A DNA stretch of 64,000 nt, from assembly GCA_933228675.1 (NCBI GenBank), contig OW121743.1, positions 10,971,486 to 11,035,485 of the forward strand, written 5' to 3'. The notes under the pieces are model-generated. The model was not told the origin of the DNA and searched no databases. It worked only from the letters and a program-made list of their open reading frames with translations. Positions 46,201 to 59,550 of the stretch are shown here, piece after piece. Both the position numbers and the translations under genes were made by a program. Each line of letters begins with the position of its first letter. Position 1 is the first letter of the stretch. This DNA comes from Stomorhina lunata (lineage: Eukaryota > Arthropoda > Insecta > Diptera > Rhiniidae).

Positions 46201-49200
46201 TAATACTAATACTAATACTAATACTAATACTAATACTAATACTAATACTAATACTAATACTAATACTAATACTAATACTAATACTAATACTAATACTAAT
46301 ACTAATACTAATACTAATACTAATACTAATACTAATACTAATACTAATACTAATACTAATACTAATACTAATACTAATACTAATACTAATACTAATACTA
46401 ATACTAATACTAATACTAATACTAATACTAATACTAATACTAATACTAATACTAATACTAATACTAATACTAATACTAATACTAATACTAATACTAATAC
46501 TAATACTAATACTAATACTAATACTAATACTAATACTAATACTAATACTAATACTAATACTAATACTAATACTAATACTAATACTAATACTAATACTAAT
46601 ACTAATACTAATACTAATACTAATACTAATACTAATACTAATACTAATACTAATACTAATACTAATACTAATACTAATACTAATACTAATACTAATACTA
46701 ATACTAATACTAATACTAATACTAATACTAATACTAATACTAATACTAATACTAATACTAATACTAATACTAATACTAATACTAATACTAATACTAATAC
46801 TAATACTAATACTAATACTAATACTAATACTAATACTAATACTAATACTAATACTAATACTAATACTAATACTAATACTAATACTAATACTAATACTAAT
46901 ACTAATACTAATACTAATACTAATACTAATACTAATACTAATACTAATACTAATACTAATACTAATACTAATACTAATACTAATACTAATACTAATACTA
47001 ATACTAATACTAATACTAATACTAATACTAATACTAATACTAATACTAATACTAATACTAATACTAATACTAATACTAATACTAATACTAATACTAATAC
47101 TAATACTAATACTAATACTAATACTAATACTAATACTAATACTAATACTAATACTAATACTAATACTAATACTAATACTAATACTAATACTAATACTAAT
47201 ACTAATACTAATACTAATACTAATACTAATACTAATACTAATACTAATACTAATACTAATACTAATACTAATACTAATACTAATACTAATACTAATACTA
47301 ATACTAATACTAATACTAATACTAATACTAATACTAATACTAATACTAATACTAATACTAATACTAATACTAATACTAATACTAATACTAATACTAATAC
47401 TAATACTAATACTAATACTAATACTAATACTAATACTAATACTAATACTAATACTAATACTAATACTAATACTAATACTAATACTAATACTAATACTAAT
47501 ACTAATACTAATACTAATACTAATACTAATACTAATACTAATACTAATACTAATACTAATACTAATACTAATACTAATACTAATACTAATACTAATACTA
47601 ATACTAATACTAATACTAATACTAATACTAATACTAATACTAATACTAATACTAATACTAATACTAATACTAATACTAATACTAATACTAATACTAATAC
47701 TAATACTAATACTAATACTAATACTAATACTAATACTAATACTAATACTAATACTAATACTAATACTAATACTAATACTAATACTAATACTAATACTAAT
47801 ACTAATACTAATACTAATACTAATACTAATACTAATACTAATACTAATACTAATACTAATACTAATACTAATACTAATACTAATACTAATACTAATACTA
47901 ATACTAATACTAATACTAATACTAATACTAATACTAATACTAATACTAATACTAATACTAATACTAATACTAATACTAATACTAATACTAATACTAATAC
48001 TAATACTAATACTAATACTAATACTAATACTAATACTAATACTAATACTAATACTAATACTAATACTAATACTAATACTAATACTAATACTAATACTAAT
48101 ACTAATACTAATACTAATACTAATACTAATACTAATACTAATACTAATACTAATACTAATACTAATACTAATACTAATACTAATACTAATACTAATACTA
48201 ATACTAATACTAATACTAATACTAATACTAATACTAATACTAATACTAATACTAATACTAATACTATACTAATACTAATACTAATACTAATACTAATACT
48301 AATACTAATACTAATACTAATACTAATACTAATACTAATACTAATACTAATACTAATACTAATACTAATACTAATACTAATACTAATACTAATACTAATA
48401 CTAATACTAATACTAATACTAATACTAATACTAATACTAATACTAATACTAATACTAATACTAATACTAATACTAATACTAATACTAATACTAATACTAA
48501 TACTAATACTAATACTAATACTAATACTAATACTAATACTAATACTAATACTAATACTAATACTAATACTAATACTAATACTAATACTAATACTAATACT
48601 AATACTAATACTAATACTAATACTAATACTAATACTAATACTAATACTAATACTAATACTAATACTAATACTAATACTAATACTAATACTAATACTAATA
48701 CTAATACTAATACTAATACTAATACTAATACTAATACTAATACTAATACTAATACTAATACTAATACTAATACTAATACTAATACTAATACTAATACTAA
48801 TACTAATACTAATACTAATACTAATACTAATACTAATACTAATACTAATACTAATACTAATACTAATACTAATACTAATACTAATACTAATACTAATACT
48901 AATACTAATACTAATACTAATACTAATACTAATACTAATACTAATACTAATACTAATACTAATACTAATACTAATACTAATACTAATACTAATACTAATA
49001 CTAATACTAATACTAATACTAATACTAATACTAATACTAATACTAATACTAATACTAATACTAATACTAATACTAATACTAATACTAATACTAATACTAA
49101 TACTAATACTAATACTAATACTAATACTAATACTAATACTAATACTAATACTAATACTAATACTAATACTAATACTAATACTAATACTAATACTAATACT

Positions 49201-52200
49201 AATACTAATACTAATACTAATACTAATACTAATACTAATACTAATACTAATACTAATACTAATACTAATACTAATACTAATACTAATACTAATACTAATA
49301 CTAATACTAATACTAATACTAATACTAATACTAATACTAATACTAATACTAATACTAATACTAATACTAATACTAATACTAATACTAATACTAATACTAA
49401 TACTAATACTAATACTAATACTAATACTAATACTAATACTAATACTAATACTAATACTAATACTAATACTAATACTAATACTAATACTAATACTAATACT
49501 AATACTAATACTAATACTAATACTAATACTAATACTAATACTAATACTAATACTAATACTAATACTAATACTAATACTAATACTAATACTAATACTAATA
49601 CTAATACTAATACTAATACTAATACTAATACTAATACTAATACTAATACTAATACTAATACTAATACTAATACTAATACTAATACTAATACTAATACTAA
49701 TACTAATACTAATACTAATACTAATACTAATACTAATACTAATACTAATACTAATACTAATACTAATACTAATACTAATACTAATACTAATACTAATACT
49801 AATACTAATACTAATACTAATACTAATACTAATACTAATACTAATACTAATACTAATACTAATACTAATACTAATACTAATACTAATACTAATACTAATA
49901 CTAATACTAATACTAATACTAATACTAATACTAATACTAATACTAATACTAATACTAATACTAATACTAATACTAATACTAATACTAATACTAATACTAA
50001 TACTAATACTAATACTAATACTAATACTAATACTAATACTAATACTAATACTAATACTAATACTAATACTAATACTAATACTAATACTAATACTAATACT
50101 AATACTAATACTAATACTAATACTAATACTAATACTAATACTAATACTAATACTAATACTAATACTAATACTAATACTAATACTAATACTAATACTAATA
50201 CTAATACTAATACTAATACTAATACTAATACTAATACTAATACTAATACTAATACTAATACTAATACTAATACTAATACTAATACTAATACTAATACTAA
50301 TACTAATACTAATACTAATACTAATACTAATACTAATACTAATACTAATACTAATACTAATACTAATACTAATACTAATACTAATACTAATACTAATACT
50401 AATACTAATACTAATACTAATACTAATACTAATACTAATACTAATACTAATACTAATACTAATACTAATACTAATACTAATACTAATACTAATACTAATA
50501 CTAATACTAATACTAATACTAATACTAATACTAATACTAATACTAATACTAATACTAATACTAATACTAATACTAATACTAATACTAATACTAATACTAA
50601 TACTAATACTAATACTAATACTAATACTAATACTAATACTAATACTAATACTAATACTAATACTAATACTAATACTAATACTAATACTAATACTAATACT
50701 AATACTAATACTAATACTAATACTAATACTAATACTAATACTAATACTAATACTAATACTAATACTAATACTAATACTAATACTAATACTAATACTAATA
50801 CTAATACTAATACTAATACTAATACTAATACTAATACTAATACTAATACTAATACTAATACTAATACTAATACTAATACTAATACTAATACTAATACTAA
50901 TACTAATACTAATACTAATACTAATACTAATACTAATACTAATACTAATACTAATACTAATACTAATACTAATACTAATACTAATACTAATACTAATACT
51001 AATACTAATACTAATACTAATACTAATACTAATACTAATACTAATACTAATACTAATACTAATACTAATACTAATACTAATACTAATACTAATACTAATA
51101 CTAATACTAATACTATACTAATACTAATACTAATACTAATACTAATACTAATACTAATACTAATACTAATACTAATACTAATACTAATACTAATACTAAT
51201 ACTAATACTAATACTAATACTAATACTAATACTAATACTAATACTAATACTAATACTAATACTAATACTAATACTAATACTAATACTAATACTAATACTA
51301 ATACTAATACTAATACTAATACTAATACTAATACTAATACTAATACTAATACTAATACTAATACTAATAATACTAATACTAATACTAATACTAATACTAA
51401 TACTAATACTAATACTAATACTAATACTAATACTAATACTAATACTAATACTAATACTAATACTAATACTAATACTAATACTAATACTAATACTAATACT
51501 AATACTAATACTAATACTAATACTAATACTAATACTAATACTAATACTAATACTAATACTAATACTAATACTAATACTAATACTAATACTAATACTAATA
51601 CTAATACTAATACTAATACTAATACTAATACTAATACTAATACTAATACTAATACTAATACTAATACTAATACTAATACTAATACTAATACTAATACTAA
51701 TACTAATACTAATACTAATACTAATACTAATACTAATACTAATACTAATACTAATACTAATACTAATACTAATACTAATACTAATACTAATACTAATACT
51801 AATACTAATACTAATACTAATACTAATACTAATACTAATACTAATACTAATACTAATACTAATACTAATACTAATACTAATACTAATACTAATACTAATA
51901 CTAATACTAATACTAATACTAATACTAATACTAATACTAATACTAATACTAATACTAATACTAATACTAATACTAATACTAATACTAATACTAATACTAA
52001 TACTAATACTAATACTAATACTAATACTAATACTAATACTAATACTAATACTAATACTAATACTAATACTAATACTAATACTAATACTAATACTAATACT
52101 AATACTAATACTAATACTAATACTAATACTAATACTAATACTAATACTAATACTAATACTAATACTAATACTAATACTAATACTAATACTAATACTAATA

Positions 52201-54556
52201 CTAATACTAATACTAATACTAATACTAATACTAATACTAATACTAATACTAATACTAATACTAATACTAATACTAATACTAATACTAATACTAATACTAA
52301 TACTAATACTAATACTAATACTAATACTAATACTAATACTAATACTAATACTAATACTAATACTAATACTAATACTAATACTAATACTAATACTAATACT
52401 AATACTAATACTAATACTAATACTAATACTAATACTAATACTAATACTAATACTAATACTAATACTAATACTAATACTAATACTAATACTAATACTAATA
52501 CTAATACTAATACTAATACTAATACTAATACTAATACTAATACTAATACTAATACTAATACTAATACTAATACTAATACTAATACTAATACTAATACTAA
52601 TACTAATACTAATACTAATACTAATACTAATACTAATACTAATACTAATACTAATACTAATACTAATACTAATACTAATACTAATACTAATACTAATACT
52701 AATACTAATACTAATACTAATACTAATACTAATACTAATACTAATACTAATACTAATACTAATACTAATACTAATACTAATACTAATACTAATACTAATA
52801 CTAATACTAATACTAATACTAATACTAATACTAATACTAATACTAATACTAATACTAATACTAATACTAATACTAATACTAATACTAATACTAATACTAA
52901 TACTAATACTAATACTAATACTAATACTAATACTAATACTAATACTAATACTAATACTAATACTAATACTAATACTAATACTAATACTAATACTAATACT
53001 AATACTAATACTAATACTAATACTAATACTAATACTAATACTAATACTAATACTAATACTAATACTAATACTAATACTAATACTAATACTAATACTAATA
53101 CTAATACTAATACTAATACTAATACTAATACTAATACTAATACTAATACTAATACTAATACTAATACTAATACTAATACTAATACTAATACTAATACTAA
53201 TACTAATACTAATACTAATACTAATACTAATACTAATACTAATACTAATACTAATACTAATACTAATACTAATACTAATACTAATACTAATACTAATACT
53301 AATACTAATACTAATACTAATACTAATACTAATACTAATACTAATACTAATACTAATACTAATACTAATACTAATACTAATACTAATACTAATACTAATA
53401 CTAATACTAATACTAATACTAATACTAATACTAATACTAATACTAATACTAATACTAATACTAATACTAATACTAATACTAATACTAATACTAATACTAA
53501 TACTAATACTAATACTAATACTAATACTAATACTAATACTAATACTAATACTAATACTAATACTAATACTAATACTAATACTAATACTAATACTAATACT
53601 AATACTAATACTAATACTAATACTAATACTAATACTAATACTAATACTAATACTAATACTAATACTAATACTAATACTAATACTAATACTAATACTAATA
53701 CTAATACTAATACTAATACTAATACTAATACTAATACTAATACTAATACTAATACTAATACTAATACTAATACTAATACTAATACTAATACTAATACTAA
53801 TACTAATACTAATACTAATACTAATACTAATACTAATACTAATACTAATACTAATACTAATACTAATACTAATACTAATACTAATACTAATACTAATACT
53901 AATACTAATACTAATACTAATACTAATACTAATACTAATACTAATACTAATACTAATACTAATACTAATACTAATACTAATACTAATACTAATACTAATA
54001 CTAATACTAATACTAATACTAATACTAATACTAATACTAATACTAATACTAATACTAATACTAATACTAATACTAATACTAATACTAATACTAATACTAA
54101 TACTAATACTAATACTAATACTAATACTAATACTAATACTAATACTAATACTAATACTAATACTAATACTAATACTAATACTAATACTAATACTAATACT
54201 AATACTAATACTAATACTAATACTAATACTAATACTAATACTAATACTAATACTAATACTAATACTAATACTAATACTAATACTAATACTAATACTAATA
54301 CTAATACTAATACTAATACTAATACTAATACTAATACTAATACTAATACTAATACTAATACTAATACTAATACTAATACTAATACTAATACTAATACTAA
54401 TACTAATACTAATACTAATACTAATACTAATACTAATACTAATACTAATACTAATACTAATACTAATACTAATACTAATACTAATACTAATACTAATACT
54501 AATACTAATACTAATACTAATACTAATACTAATACTAATACTAATACTAATACTAA
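43201..54556. repeat. 6-bp satellite (AATACT)n, left part
   Basis: About 1,890 copies of AATACT over 11.4 kb with only four irregularities I can see: ACTACATACT near 44592, ACTATACTAAT near 48264 and again near 51112, and AATAATACT near 51367. Each shifts the phase without adding other sequence. It stops at the poly-T end of the retrotransposon. The 2,707-codon frame reported over it is an artefact. Confidence 0.98.
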
Positions 54557-54646
54557 TTTTTTTTTTTTTTTTTTTTTTTTAATTCATTTATTTCAAGAAA
54601 AATTTTTTAAATATATATAACATTTTATCTTATATCTAGTCCCGCG

Positions 54647-54661
54647 AAGCCATTACGGCTT
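54647..54661 (-). other. 3'-UTR hairpin of the retrotransposon
   Basis: AAGCC (54647-54651) and GGCTT (54657-54661) pair around the 5-nt loop ATTAC. They sit in the only GC-rich part of the 3' UTR, about 70 nt from the poly-A. Such stem-loops near the 3' end are recognised by the reverse transcriptase in several non-LTR families. Confidence 0.5.
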
Positions 54662-54714
54662 GTCTGCAGGATAATGAAATTACGATAAATTTATTTAATA
54701 TATTATGTTGCTTT

Positions 54715-57700
54715 TCATTGCGATTCTATAAAAAAGTTTTTCAGTTTCTTCTTTCTTTTGTAAGGATTTATTATTTGTAGCAAATGTACAGGTATTTTAT
54801 TGACAATGTTGGGTAGTTTGACGTTTAATGTTACTTTGCCATAATTGTTTTTATGACGTTCTACTTTGTATCTTCCTTCTTTCTTACGCCTCGTGTTGTA
54901 TTCATGATCAATAGGCTGTAGAAATCTACTATCATTGAGAAATTCATTAATTAAAGTTATTTGATATATACTTTCGACGTTAAGTAAATCAAGTTCTGTT
55001 GCAATATTCTTTCTTTGACTCGTTTTTTTGCTGGGTTTTTTTCTATTTGGATTGTTGTAGTTTGTGTTGTTGCCATTTGTGTTGTTACCATTTGTGTTGA
55101 TGTTATTTGAGTTGTTGCCGTTTGTGTTGTTACCATTTGTGTTGTTGCCGTTTGTGTTGTTACTATTTGTGTTGTTGCCATTTGTGTTGTTGCTATTTGT
55201 GTTGTTACCATTTGTGTTGTTACCATTTGTGTTGTTACCATTTTCGTTATTGCCATTTATGTTGTTGCCATTTGTGTAGTTGCCATTTGTGTTATTACCA
55301 TTTGTGTTGTTGCCGGTTGTGTTGTTGCCATTTGTGTTGTTGCCGTTTGTGTTGTTACCATTTGAGTTGTTACCATTTGTGTTGTTGCCGTTTGTGTTGT
55401 TGCCATTTGTGTTGTTGCCGTTTGTGTTGTTACCATTTGTGTTGTTACTATTTGTGTTGTTGCCGTTTGTGCTGTTGCCATTTGTGTTGTTGCCGTTTGT
55501 GCTGTTGCCATTTGTGTTGTTGCCATTTGTGCTGTTGCCGTTTATGTTGTTGCAATTTGTGTTGTTGTTTTCAAATATCGAGTAATCAAGTTGTTGATTA
55601 TGTTCTTTGTTTTTCCATAGTGTTTTAAGAATTTGGTTTTGCGTTTGTTGCAAGCTTTTGCAAAAGGTGGAGCTACCCCAAGCCGTGATTCCATGTCGCA
55701 GGTACGATTCCACTAATGAGAAATAAGCTTGTCGGAGCACTTCATATGTAGCACAGTTGCTTAAATGATACAGACTGTATGACGATTTTTTTAATTTATT
55801 TTGTAGGTACTGAATATGAGGTTTCCATTTAAAATTTTCATCGACATACACTCCAAGATATTTGTATGTTTTAACTACTTCTATGATAGTTGAGCAAGAA
55901 TCAGTAGTTGTTAAATTGTTAGGGTTGTGAATGCAATCGGTGTTGTGAAATTTTATATTAATATTGAATTGAGGCATATGAGTTGTTTTAATGTGCATCA
56001 GTTTTGTTTTGTTGGCATTTATTATAAGCCCGTTGTCGTGGCACCATTTTGTAACTTTATTAAATTCATCTTGCATAATTATATTTGCAATTTTAGCCTC
56101 TTTATTTGAAACAACTATTGCAGTATCATCTGCGTATGCAAAGGCTGAACTCTTAGTAAGTATGTTCAACATTTCGTTTGCATACATTATATATAAAATG
56201 GGTCCAAGCTTTGAGCCCTGAGGCACACCGTTATTTGATTGAGTCTCATTGCTTAAAGTGTCTTTAATCTTTACACGGTAAGTTCTGAGATCTAAATAGT
56301 TTTTAAACCATTGCAGGCAATTTCCTCTTATCCCATTCCTTTCTAGTACATCTAGAAGGTTTGAGTGAGAAAGCGTGTCGAAGGCTTTACTGAAATCTAT
56401 AAATAAGACCAGGCAGTGTGTATTTTCATTGAGGCATTTGTTGATATATTGAGAGAAGTTCCCTAGAAGTTTATTTAAATTCTTTCCTTTTTGAAAGCCA
56501 TATTGGTTTGGGTTCAAAATCTTAAATTTTTCCAAGAAATCATTCAGTCTCCTCACTACTATCTCCTCCAAAACTTTTTCAATTACGGATAATATAGCTA
56601 TGGGCCTGTAATTGTTGAAATCATTTTTAACGCCGCTTTTGTAGATAGGTCTAATTATTGAAGTTTTTAGAAGATCCGGTATAGATGAGGTGCATAAGCT
56701 TGAATTTATAAAAGTCGTTATGATTGGTGTGAGCAGCATAGAGTTATTTTTCAGGTCTATAGGCCTAATATCATCTACTCCTGCTCCTTTTTTTAAGTTT
56801 AAGTTTTGTAAAATATAATAAATTTCTTCATCGGTTGTATTTGTTAAAAACATTGAGTTTGGTAAAATAGGCTTTTGATAAAAGAAGGTATTAATATCAC
56901 ATTTATGTATAATTTTTGTAACATTTATATTAAAATTTTTTGCAAAATTATTGGCAATTTCTAAAACGTTATCGTTTTTAAAGTTTTTAATTATGATGTT
57001 GTCTATATTATTTAATTTTTTACCAGTTAATTCATTGATTAGTTGCCAAGTGACACGCATATTGTTTCTGTTTTCTATAAATTTTATTTTGTAATAATCG
57101 TTTTTAGCAAAGATTAGTTTTTTATTTAGAACATTTCTAAATTTTTTGTATTGATTTTCGTATGTTTTATTCTTTTTATTATTCATCCATTTCGTGTAAA
57201 GTTTATCCCGTATGTCACAGCTTTTAAGTAAATAATCATTTAACCACGGATTCACATTTCTCTGTTTTATTATTTTTGGTTTTTGTTTTGATTTATTATA
57301 AATTTCTTTGAAAGTTTCATAAATTTTATTAAATATTTCATTAGCACTTAAATTTTGTACTGTTGAAACACTCCAATTAAAATCACGTATGTATTTGTTT
57401 ACTTTAATATTATTTATTTTAGTACCCTGAAAAAGTAAGCTTTCTTCACTCTGTCTTTTTTCTTTTTCTTTTTCACTATCATCGTATATCGCATAATATA
57501 AAGAGTAATGATCACTGATGTTTGTTTTTATTACAGCAGCCTGTATTTTTGTTGTTGCTTTGTTGTTTCTCACATGTAGGTGGTCAATGCAGGTACTTGT
57601 TTGTTTTGTTATGTCTTCCCTAGTACTTTCGTTAATAACACATTGTAAGCCGTTGGATGATAGCATCTGACTGTATTTTATTGTTGTGATGTTTTGAGCG

Positions 57701-58179
57701 CGAATATCGATGTTTATGTCCCCAATGATAATTAAGTCTTTTTTGTTTTTTATGTAGCTTATTGTTTTTTCTAGTTCTATTATGAACTCATTTACATTTT
57801 TGCATGGTGGGCGATAAATTGTAAGAAGAGTATAAGATTTGTTATTACATGTTACATCTGTTTGTATAGCTTCAAAAGAGTTTGTTTTAAGAGAAATTGA
57901 CGAGCTGATAATATTGTCTCTTGTGTACACAGCAATACCACCTCCCCTCCCTTCTCTATTTAAAAAATACGAGTTGAAGCCACTTATATTGAAGATATGA
58001 TTTTCTGCATCGGTAATGTTGGTTTCAACCAGAAGAATAAAGTTTATGTTGTTTAGTATGTGATGAACAGAAGAAAGAAATGGTATGAAGTTTGACCGCA
58101 GTGAACGAATATTCATATAAATAGTGGACGTCGGATAACTTTGAAATGATGTATTTATTTCAAGAAAATTATTTAGCAT
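54715..58179 (-). CDS. ORF2: AP endonuclease and reverse transcriptase with Asn-rich insert
   Basis: 1,154 residues. The N-terminal APE-type endonuclease shows N23 (MNIRSL), E52 (LLVETN), Y122 (YRPP), D154/N156 (IIGDINID) and D223/H224 (ISDHYSLY), the expected catalytic set, to nick target DNA. The reverse transcriptase follows, with PIYKSG and NNYRPIAIL, then FIDFSKAFD (D595), GVPQGSKLGPIL, and the catalytic AYADD (Y682-D685). Downstream are KYLGVYVDENFKWKPH and the thumb region. Residues about 872-1042 are an NGNNT-type repeat encoded by a 15-bp minisatellite. A basic C-terminal part (KKPSKKTSQRKN; PYKRKKKLKN) ends the protein. There is no RNase H domain. No frameshift or stop interrupts it. 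The start is the first ATG after ORF1 stops. Confidence 0.93.
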   Translation of the reverse strand: MLNNFLEINTSFQSYPTSTIYMNIRSLRSNFIPFLSSVHHILNNINFILLVETNITDAENHIFNISGFNSYFLNREGRGGGIAVYTRDNIISSSISLKTNSFEAIQTDVTCNNKSYTLLTIYRPPCKNVNEFIIELEKTISYIKNKKDLIIIGDINIDIRAQNITTIKYSQMLSSNGLQCVINESTREDITKQTSTCIDHLHVRNNKATTKIQAAVIKTNISDHYSLYYAIYDDSEKEKEKRQSEESLLFQGTKINNIKVNKYIRDFNWSVSTVQNLSANEIFNKIYETFKEIYNKSKQKPKIIKQRNVNPWLNDYLLKSCDIRDKLYTKWMNNKKNKTYENQYKKFRNVLNKKLIFAKNDYYKIKFIENRNNMRVTWQLINELTGKKLNNIDNIIIKNFKNDNVLEIANNFAKNFNINVTKIIHKCDINTFFYQKPILPNSMFLTNTTDEEIYYILQNLNLKKGAGVDDIRPIDLKNNSMLLTPIITTFINSSLCTSSIPDLLKTSIIRPIYKSGVKNDFNNYRPIAILSVIEKVLEEIVVRRLNDFLEKFKILNPNQYGFQKGKNLNKLLGNFSQYINKCLNENTHCLVLFIDFSKAFDTLSHSNLLDVLERNGIRGNCLQWFKNYLDLRTYRVKIKDTLSNETQSNNGVPQGSKLGPILYIMYANEMLNILTKSSAFAYADDTAIVVSNKEAKIANIIMQDEFNKVTKWCHDNGLIINANKTKLMHIKTTHMPQFNINIKFHNTDCIHNPNNLTTTDSCSTIIEVVKTYKYLGVYVDENFKWKPHIQYLQNKLKKSSYSLYHLSNCATYEVLRQAYFSLVESYLRHGITAWGSSTFCKSLQQTQNQILKTLWKNKEHNQQLDYSIFENNNTNCNNINGNSTNGNNTNGNSTNGNNTNGNSTNGNNTNSNNTNGNNTNGNNTNGNNTNGNNTNGNNSNGNNTNGNNTNGNNTTGNNTNGNNTNGNYTNGNNINGNNENGNNTNGNNTNGNNTNSNNTNGNNTNSNNTNGNNTNGNNTNGNNSNNINTNGNNTNGNNTNYNNPNRKKPSKKTSQRKNIATELDLLNVESIYQITLINEFLNDSRFLQPIDHEYNTRRKKEGRYKVERHKNNYGKVTLNVKLPNIVNKIPVHLLQIINPYKRKKKLKNFFIESQ
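55055..55575 (-). repeat. 15-bp coding minisatellite in ORF2 (NGNNT repeat)
   Basis: About 34 copies of a 15-bp unit read in the ORF2 frame as Asn-Gly-Asn-Asn-Thr, with variants Ser for Thr or Asn, and occasional Tyr or Glu. Because the unit is a multiple of three, the frame stays open. The six open frames listed across this stretch on both strands are shadows of it. Confidence 0.93.
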
Positions 58180-58256
58180 TTTGTTTTAAGTTTGTTTCTA
58201 AAGATTTGGGTTAAAGCATATGAGTAAAAATAAAAAATAAAGAATTGGGAATGTTT

Positions 58257-59285
58257 TTAAATTGCAGAGGTAATAAGCTCAATATCAGAAGAGTTGTTTA
58301 TTAAAATCGGTTTGGAAATTTCATTTTTTTTGGCATAAATGTAACCATTACGAACCCAAACGAATTGCCAGTTCATCTCTTTAGCTTTCGTTTTTGCTTG
58401 CCAAAGCAGGCGACGTTTATGCATCGTAAGCTGTTCATTTATGTATATATATTTGTTTCCATCGTTGTTATCATTTATTATATTTGATTCAACTCTATGA
58501 CGTTTAATTTTTTTCATAAATTCTCTTTTCTTGTTTACTGAGTTAAATTCTACAATAACTTTTTGGGTCTTTTTTAATCGATAGGATTGACTAATATCAG
58601 CATCGGTGATTTCTATGTCTACCGAGCTGCCTATTCTTTTTATTATTTCATTGGGTTGAAGGTTTTCGTTAGTTATGTTTTTAATTTCTATATTTCTGTT
58701 TAACAGCTGTTGTTCTATGTTGTTTATTTTGTTTGACATTTCATTTATTTGCATATCTCTCTCCTTGTTGCTTTCATACATTTCTTTAAGCTGGGCATTA
58801 ATATTTGCAAGGGTGCCTGTGATAGAGTTGAGTGTTGCTTGGAGGTTTGCATTAGTTTGGGTGTTGTTTTTAATTACGTTTGACAATTCCAGCATAGTGG
58901 TATTTATATCGCTTATGTTTGTTTTGATTAAATTTACATCAGACTTTAGATCGATATACGATTTACTTATCTCACTTAATGACGGAGACTCCTTAAATCT
59001 CTTAGTGTCACCATTCTCTTCTCTATCATCTTCTCTTTGTTGTTTTTGTTGTGGCGGTATGGGAGAGTTATCCACAATGATGTGGTAGGAGTTGTTGCTA
59101 CTTGTAGACGCGGTTCGGGTTTTGCATTTTTGGCATCTCCATTTGGTTCTCTTTTCCAAATTCATGCACTCGTATGTCTTTTCAGCTAGTGAGCAACATG
59201 AGGAAAAATGATACTGCGAGTTACAAGCAGTGCAAACGACAAATTTCGTGGGTAATTCCTTGGTACAAAGGTCACAATTATTCAT
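58257..59285 (-). CDS. ORF1: PHD-like finger, coiled-coil RNA-binding protein
   Basis: 342 residues. The N-terminus has C4, C7, C18, C21, H26, C30 and C51, C54 with W49 before the last pair, the C4HC3 layout of a PHD-type zinc finger. Residues about 105-205 are rich in Asn, Leu, Ile and Lys in heptad-like order, probably a coiled coil for oligomerisation. The C-terminal third contains RLKKTQKVIVEFNSVNKKRE, then YIYINEQLTMHKRRLLWQAK and WQFVWVRNGYIYAKKN, which resembles the C-terminal domain shared by insect non-LTR ORF1 proteins and the FP25K-type family. Its likely role is binding element RNA and chaperoning the ribonucleoprotein. It lies 77 nt upstream of ORF2 in the same transcript direction. 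The start is the first ATG and is followed at once by the zinc finger. Confidence 0.88.
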   Translation of the reverse strand: MNNCDLCTKELPTKFVVCTACNSQYHFSSCCSLAEKTYECMNLEKRTKWRCQKCKTRTASTSSNNSYHIIVDNSPIPPQQKQQREDDREENGDTKRFKESPSLSEISKSYIDLKSDVNLIKTNISDINTTMLELSNVIKNNTQTNANLQATLNSITGTLANINAQLKEMYESNKERDMQINEMSNKINNIEQQLLNRNIEIKNITNENLQPNEIIKRIGSSVDIEITDADISQSYRLKKTQKVIVEFNSVNKKREFMKKIKRHRVESNIINDNNDGNKYIYINEQLTMHKRRLLWQAKTKAKEMNWQFVWVRNGYIYAKKNEISKPILINNSSDIELITSAI

Positions 59286-59550
59286 TTTTATGGTTTTCTT
59301 TTCTTTTTTGTTCTTAAAGAGAAATATTTTTTGAATTTTTGGATTGTTTTAAAAACAATTTTTATTAAATTTTTATATTAAACACAAATTTTTGTAGAAA
59401 ATTTTTTGGCAGATTGTTTTAAACACTTCTCAAACACTGTTTTTGATTTTTTTAATTTTTTTAGGTTTTTTAAACACTGTTTTTTCTTTGTTTTAATCGG
59501 AGCTAGAAAAAAGCACAACCGCACGCAATGAAAACTATAATCGCATTACT
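59286..59550 (-). promoter_or_regulatory. 5' UTR and internal promoter region of the retrotransposon
   Basis: About 260 nt, very A-rich on the minus strand except near the 5' end (CATTGCGTGCGGTTGTGC, near 59513-59530). A short GC-rich start like this is typical of the internal promoters of insect non-LTR elements. The exact first base cannot be fixed because ACTATAATCGCATTACT may be element or flank. Confidence 0.5.

Larger units (their letters stand above)
54557..59550 (-). mobile_element. full-length non-LTR retrotransposon inserted in the AATACT satellite
   Basis: Minus-strand element about 5.0 kb long. Its 3' end is a 24-nt poly-A (T run at 54557-54580) and its 5' end lies near 59530-59550, next to TAATCGCATTACT and the resumed satellite. 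Order in its own direction: about 250-nt 5' UTR, ORF1 (PHD-like finger, coiled coil, FP25K-like C-terminus), 77-nt spacer, ORF2 (endonuclease and reverse transcriptase), and a 134-nt 3' UTR with a small hairpin. There are no LTRs. The PHD-type ORF1 points to the CR1/L2/jockey-like group; I cannot fix the clade. Both ORFs are open, so it may be a young copy. Confidence 0.9.

Noticed and set aside
42998..51121. 2,707-codon plus-strand frame (IL and NT repeats)
   Set aside because: Starts in the N gap and reads the AATACT hexamer; the residues change at each phase slip.
55064..55628. Cys- or Leu-rich plus-strand and Met/Thr-rich minus-strand frames over the minisatellite
   Set aside because: Other-frame readings of the 15-bp repeat inside ORF2.
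58675..59088. 137-codon plus-strand hydrophobic frame
   Set aside because: Antisense of the ORF1 coiled-coil region, whose Asn/Lys/Ile-rich codons read as Phe/Leu/Ile on the other strand.
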